Positions 4,906 to 6,902 of a stretch of DNA of 6,902 nt are shown piece by piece. Each line of letters begins with the position of its first letter. Within the stretch, counting starts at the first letter, position 1. Under the pieces are notes generated by a model. That model worked only from the letters and a program-made list of their open reading frames with translations, did not search any database and was not told the DNA's origin. The stretch covers positions 1 to 6,902 of the forward strand of contig JAFQOC010000534.1 of the NCBI GenBank assembly GCA_017420845.1. The letters run 5' to 3'. The translations under genes were made by a program, and so were the position numbers. Source of the stretch: Clostridia bacterium. Lineage in GTDB: Bacteria; Bacillota; Clostridia; Oscillospirales; CAG-272.

Positions 4906-6066
4906 TCAAATCACGGTTACCGCCTCTATGGGCGTTCCCCTCGCGAACACCGCTTTGACTCGAAGGTCCTCGCCAAGCGCGACCATATCCGCGTCCATAC
5001 CGGGGGCAATTTTGCCCTTGTTTTTCAGTCCCATGATCCTCGCGGGGGTCGCGGTGATCATCTTCACCGCGTCGGGAAGGGAAATACCCGCCTCCTTGAC
5101 GGCCACGCGAACCAGGCGATCCGCCGTGGCGATACTTCCCGCGAAGGCGGAGCGGTCCATGAGCTTGCAGACTCCGTCCTCGATGATGAACTCGGTGTCC
5201 TGCATGAAGCCGTGGGTCTGATCCGTCCCCGCCAGGGCAAGGCTGTCGGTGACCAGGGCGATGCGGTCAGCGCCCTTGATCTTGTAGATCAAACGGATCA
5301 GCTCGGGGGGGAGGTGTTTTCCGTCGCAGATGATCTCCACGAGCATACCGTCCATAAGGTAGGCTGCCTCAATGACTCCCAACCGGCGGAAGCCGTGGTC
5401 ACGGGTGATCGTGGAGGTGCAGGAGTAGAGATGGGTTACCAGGGCACAGCCGTCCTCGTAAGCCCTCTGCATATCGTCATAGATGGCATCGGTATGCCCC
5501 GCGGAGGCAACGATGCCGTACTTTTGCAGGGCCTTGGCGAATTTTCCCTCGGTGTCGTTCTCGGGCGCGTAGGTCCAGCGGGCGATCACGTCGGAATTCT
5601 CTTGGATGAAGGGCAGGTAGTCCTCCTCGATGGGCGGGGTGATGTGGGTGGGACACTGGGCGCCCGCCTGCTTGGCGGAGAGGTAGGGCCCCTCCATGTG
5701 GACACCGAGGACGGTACCCTTCACCCGCGGGTCGGCCATGGCGGCTCGGATATGTTTGGCTGATTTTGCCATGGAAGCAAAGGGCGCGGCCGACACGGTG
5801 GGGCAGATGGAGGTGGTGCCGTGCTTTAAGTGGAAATTGCAACCGTTTACGATCTCCTCGGTGCTGCCCTCGAAGCGGTACCCGCCGCCGCCATGGGTGT
5901 GGATGTCGATGAAGCCGGGGCTGACGTAGTAGCCGGTCATGTCAAAGACCTCGTCGGCGGGGTGTTCCTCGGTAGTCACGTCGGTGATGACACCGTTTTC
6001 AAAGTATACGTATCCGTCGAGGATACGGTCTTCCAGTATGATCTTGTCAGACTTGATTCTTTTCAT
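4906..6066 (-). CDS. nagA: N-acetylglucosamine-6-phosphate deacetylase family protein
   Basis: A 386-aa cytoplasmic amidohydrolase predicted to remove acetate from an N-acetyl-amino-sugar 6-phosphate, making the substrate for the NagB-like partner. The family-typical length and layout are present: short beta domain, GFIDIHTHGGGG (H56, H58), metal-site Glu in HMEGPY (E125), GH at 190-191 (H191), THLY (H212), DGKH (H251, substrate contact) and the catalytic Asp in VTDS (D274). The C-terminal region TATPARIMGL...KGKIAPGMDADMV is typical of NagA. The usual Asn-Ala after HLY/HLF, which contacts the phosphate, is Ser-Cys here (215-216), and VTDSLALAG replaces VTDAxxxAG. The ATG lies 5 bases after the nagB-like stop with no clear Shine-Dalgarno, suggesting translational coupling. 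A closely related Firmicutes type is known to me under this name, but its exact sugar is not assured. Confidence 0.92.
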   Translation of the reverse strand: MKRIKSDKIILEDRILDGYVYFENGVITDVTTEEHPADEVFDMTGYYVSPGFIDIHTHGGGGYRFEGSTEEIVNGCNFHLKHGTTSICPTVSAAPFASMAKSAKHIRAAMADPRVKGTVLGVHMEGPYLSAKQAGAQCPTHITPPIEEDYLPFIQENSDVIARWTYAPENDTEGKFAKALQKYGIVASAGHTDAIYDDMQRAYEDGCALVTHLYSCTSTITRDHGFRRLGVIEAAYLMDGMLVEIICDGKHLPPELIRLIYKIKGADRIALVTDSLALAGTDQTHGFMQDTEFIIEDGVCKLMDRSAFAGSIATADRLVRVAVKEAGISLPDAVKMITATPARIMGLKNKGKIAPGMDADMVALGEDLRVKAVFARGTPIEAVTVI

Positions 6067-6071
6067 AGCCG

Positions 6072-6830
6072 TTACAGAAGGGAGCTACTGTCGCTGTCCA
6101 GATACAGCACGGTGCTCTGATGACGGCGCAGGATGGTAGCGGGACAGGCCTCCCCGATCTCACCGCAGAGGGTGGCGTGGACGGCCGCGGCCTTGGTCTT
6201 TGCGGGGACGATGCAGAAGAGGTGATCCCCCGCGAAGAGGGTGGGGACCGTCAGGGTGATGGCGGTCTTGGGCACGTCCTCCAGCCTGGCGAAGCACCCG
6301 TCGTTGACCTGCTGGTTGCGGCAGATGGGATCCAGCTCCACGTGCTTGACCGCCTTGGGGTCGGAAAAATCCGCCACGGGGGGATCGTTGAAGGCGATGT
6401 GGCCGTTCTCCCCGATGCCCATGACCACGATGTCCGTGGGGTACTGTCGGAGCAGGGCGGCGTAGCGGTCGCACTCGGCCTCGGCATCCTTTGCGGTGAT
6501 GTCGATGTAGAACACCTGCTTGAAGTCGGCCAACCCGAAGATATGCTCCTTCAAGAAGTTGCCGAAGCCCTGGGGCGCGTCCGCGGGAAGGCCGATGTAC
6601 TCGTCCATGTGGAAGGCGTTGACGCGGTTCCAGGGGATCTCCTTATCGGTCGCCAATCCCCACAGCACCTCGTTCTGGGAGGGGGCGGCGGCGAAGATCA
6701 TGTTGATCGTCTCCTTCTGCTCCAGCAGGGACAGGATGCAGGCCTTGATATCCCTCGCGGCGGCGGCACCCATCTCGGCGCGGGTGTCGTGGATCTGTAT
6801 CGCTAACAGGTCTTTTTTGCATGCTTTCAT
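6072..6830 (-). CDS. nagB: Glucosamine-6-phosphate deaminase/isomerase family protein (NagB-like)
   Basis: A 252-aa cytoplasmic sugar-phosphate isomerase fold protein expected to convert glucosamine-6-phosphate to fructose-6-phosphate and ammonia. HMDEY (74-78, cf. E. coli NagB MDEYVGL), GIGENGHIAFNDPP (138-151, cf. GVGNDGHIAFNEP) and PATILRRH near the C-terminus are visible. The general-acid/base Asp of E. coli is Asn142 (as in some Gram-positive NagB), the Glu after Phe-Asn is Asp149, and the phosphate loop reads FAAAPSQNE rather than a Gly-Ser/Thr-Gly-rich loop. It therefore belongs to a divergent branch of the NagB/6-phosphogluconolactonase superfamily, and the substrate call leans on adjacent nagA. 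The ATG at 6830 is preferred: AAAGGA (6846-6841) lies 10 bases upstream, but only one base from the alternative TTG at 6839. It is the first gene of the pair. Confidence 0.85.
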   Translation of the reverse strand: MKACKKDLLAIQIHDTRAEMGAAAARDIKACILSLLEQKETINMIFAAAPSQNEVLWGLATDKEIPWNRVNAFHMDEYIGLPADAPQGFGNFLKEHIFGLADFKQVFYIDITAKDAEAECDRYAALLRQYPTDIVVMGIGENGHIAFNDPPVADFSDPKAVKHVELDPICRNQQVNDGCFARLEDVPKTAITLTVPTLFAGDHLFCIVPAKTKAAAVHATLCGEIGEACPATILRRHQSTVLYLDSDSSSLL

Positions 6831-6902
6831 GGGGATCAATTCCTTTCGTTGCTATTCAGGAATGATTCAAATTGCAGTTTATCGGGGCGTTGGGTTGCGA
6901 CG

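Noticed and set aside
6828..6839. TTG at 6839 as the start of the NagB-like gene
   Set aside because: The AAAGGA ribosome binding site would be only one base away; the ATG at 6830 has workable 10-base spacing.

Overview
The window looks like chromosomal DNA of an uncultured, anaerobic, fairly GC-rich Clostridia-type Firmicute, probably a gut commensal. This rests on strong AGGAGG-type ribosome binding sites, consensus sigma-70/sigma-A promoters, a lipoprotein glycosidase with a Ser/Thr/Glu-rich linker, and NagA/NagB-like enzymes of a Firmicutes-like type. It is an inference from style, not a taxonomic assignment.

Positions 1-462 hold the end of a CRISPR locus. Four 36-base repeats with three 30-base spacers run off the left edge. 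Read on the minus strand, the repeat resembles Neisseria-type II-C repeats. Next to the array, also on the minus strand, is a complete tracrRNA gene: a consensus promoter (TTGACA, 17 bases, TATAAT), an anti-repeat, a nexus-like stem, the GCAAAGCTCTG segment and a terminator hairpin. No cas gene lies in the window, so cas9/cas1/cas2 would have to be to the left or elsewhere.

Positions 463-870 have no credible protein gene but carry several long, mutually consistent helices and end in a strong intrinsic terminator. I read this as a structured non-coding RNA on the plus strand, family unconfirmed; the terminator also serves the minus-strand gene arriving from the right.

Positions 893-4688 hold a divergent pair: a secreted GH127/DUF1680-like glycosidase lipoprotein with a C-terminal CBM6/35-like domain (minus), and an AraC-family regulator (plus). 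Their 136-base intergenic region has a perfect 14-bp palindrome and an 11-bp direct repeat placed as expected for an activator of the glycosidase that also controls its own promoter.

Positions 4906-6830 hold a minus-strand pair, nagB-like then nagA, separated by 5 bases and closed by a hairpin terminator near 4809-4847. Together they would deacetylate and then deaminate/isomerise an N-acetylated amino-sugar phosphate toward glycolysis. Both proteins show subfamily-specific active-site changes, so the exact sugar is open. The right edge cuts the upstream region of this operon.
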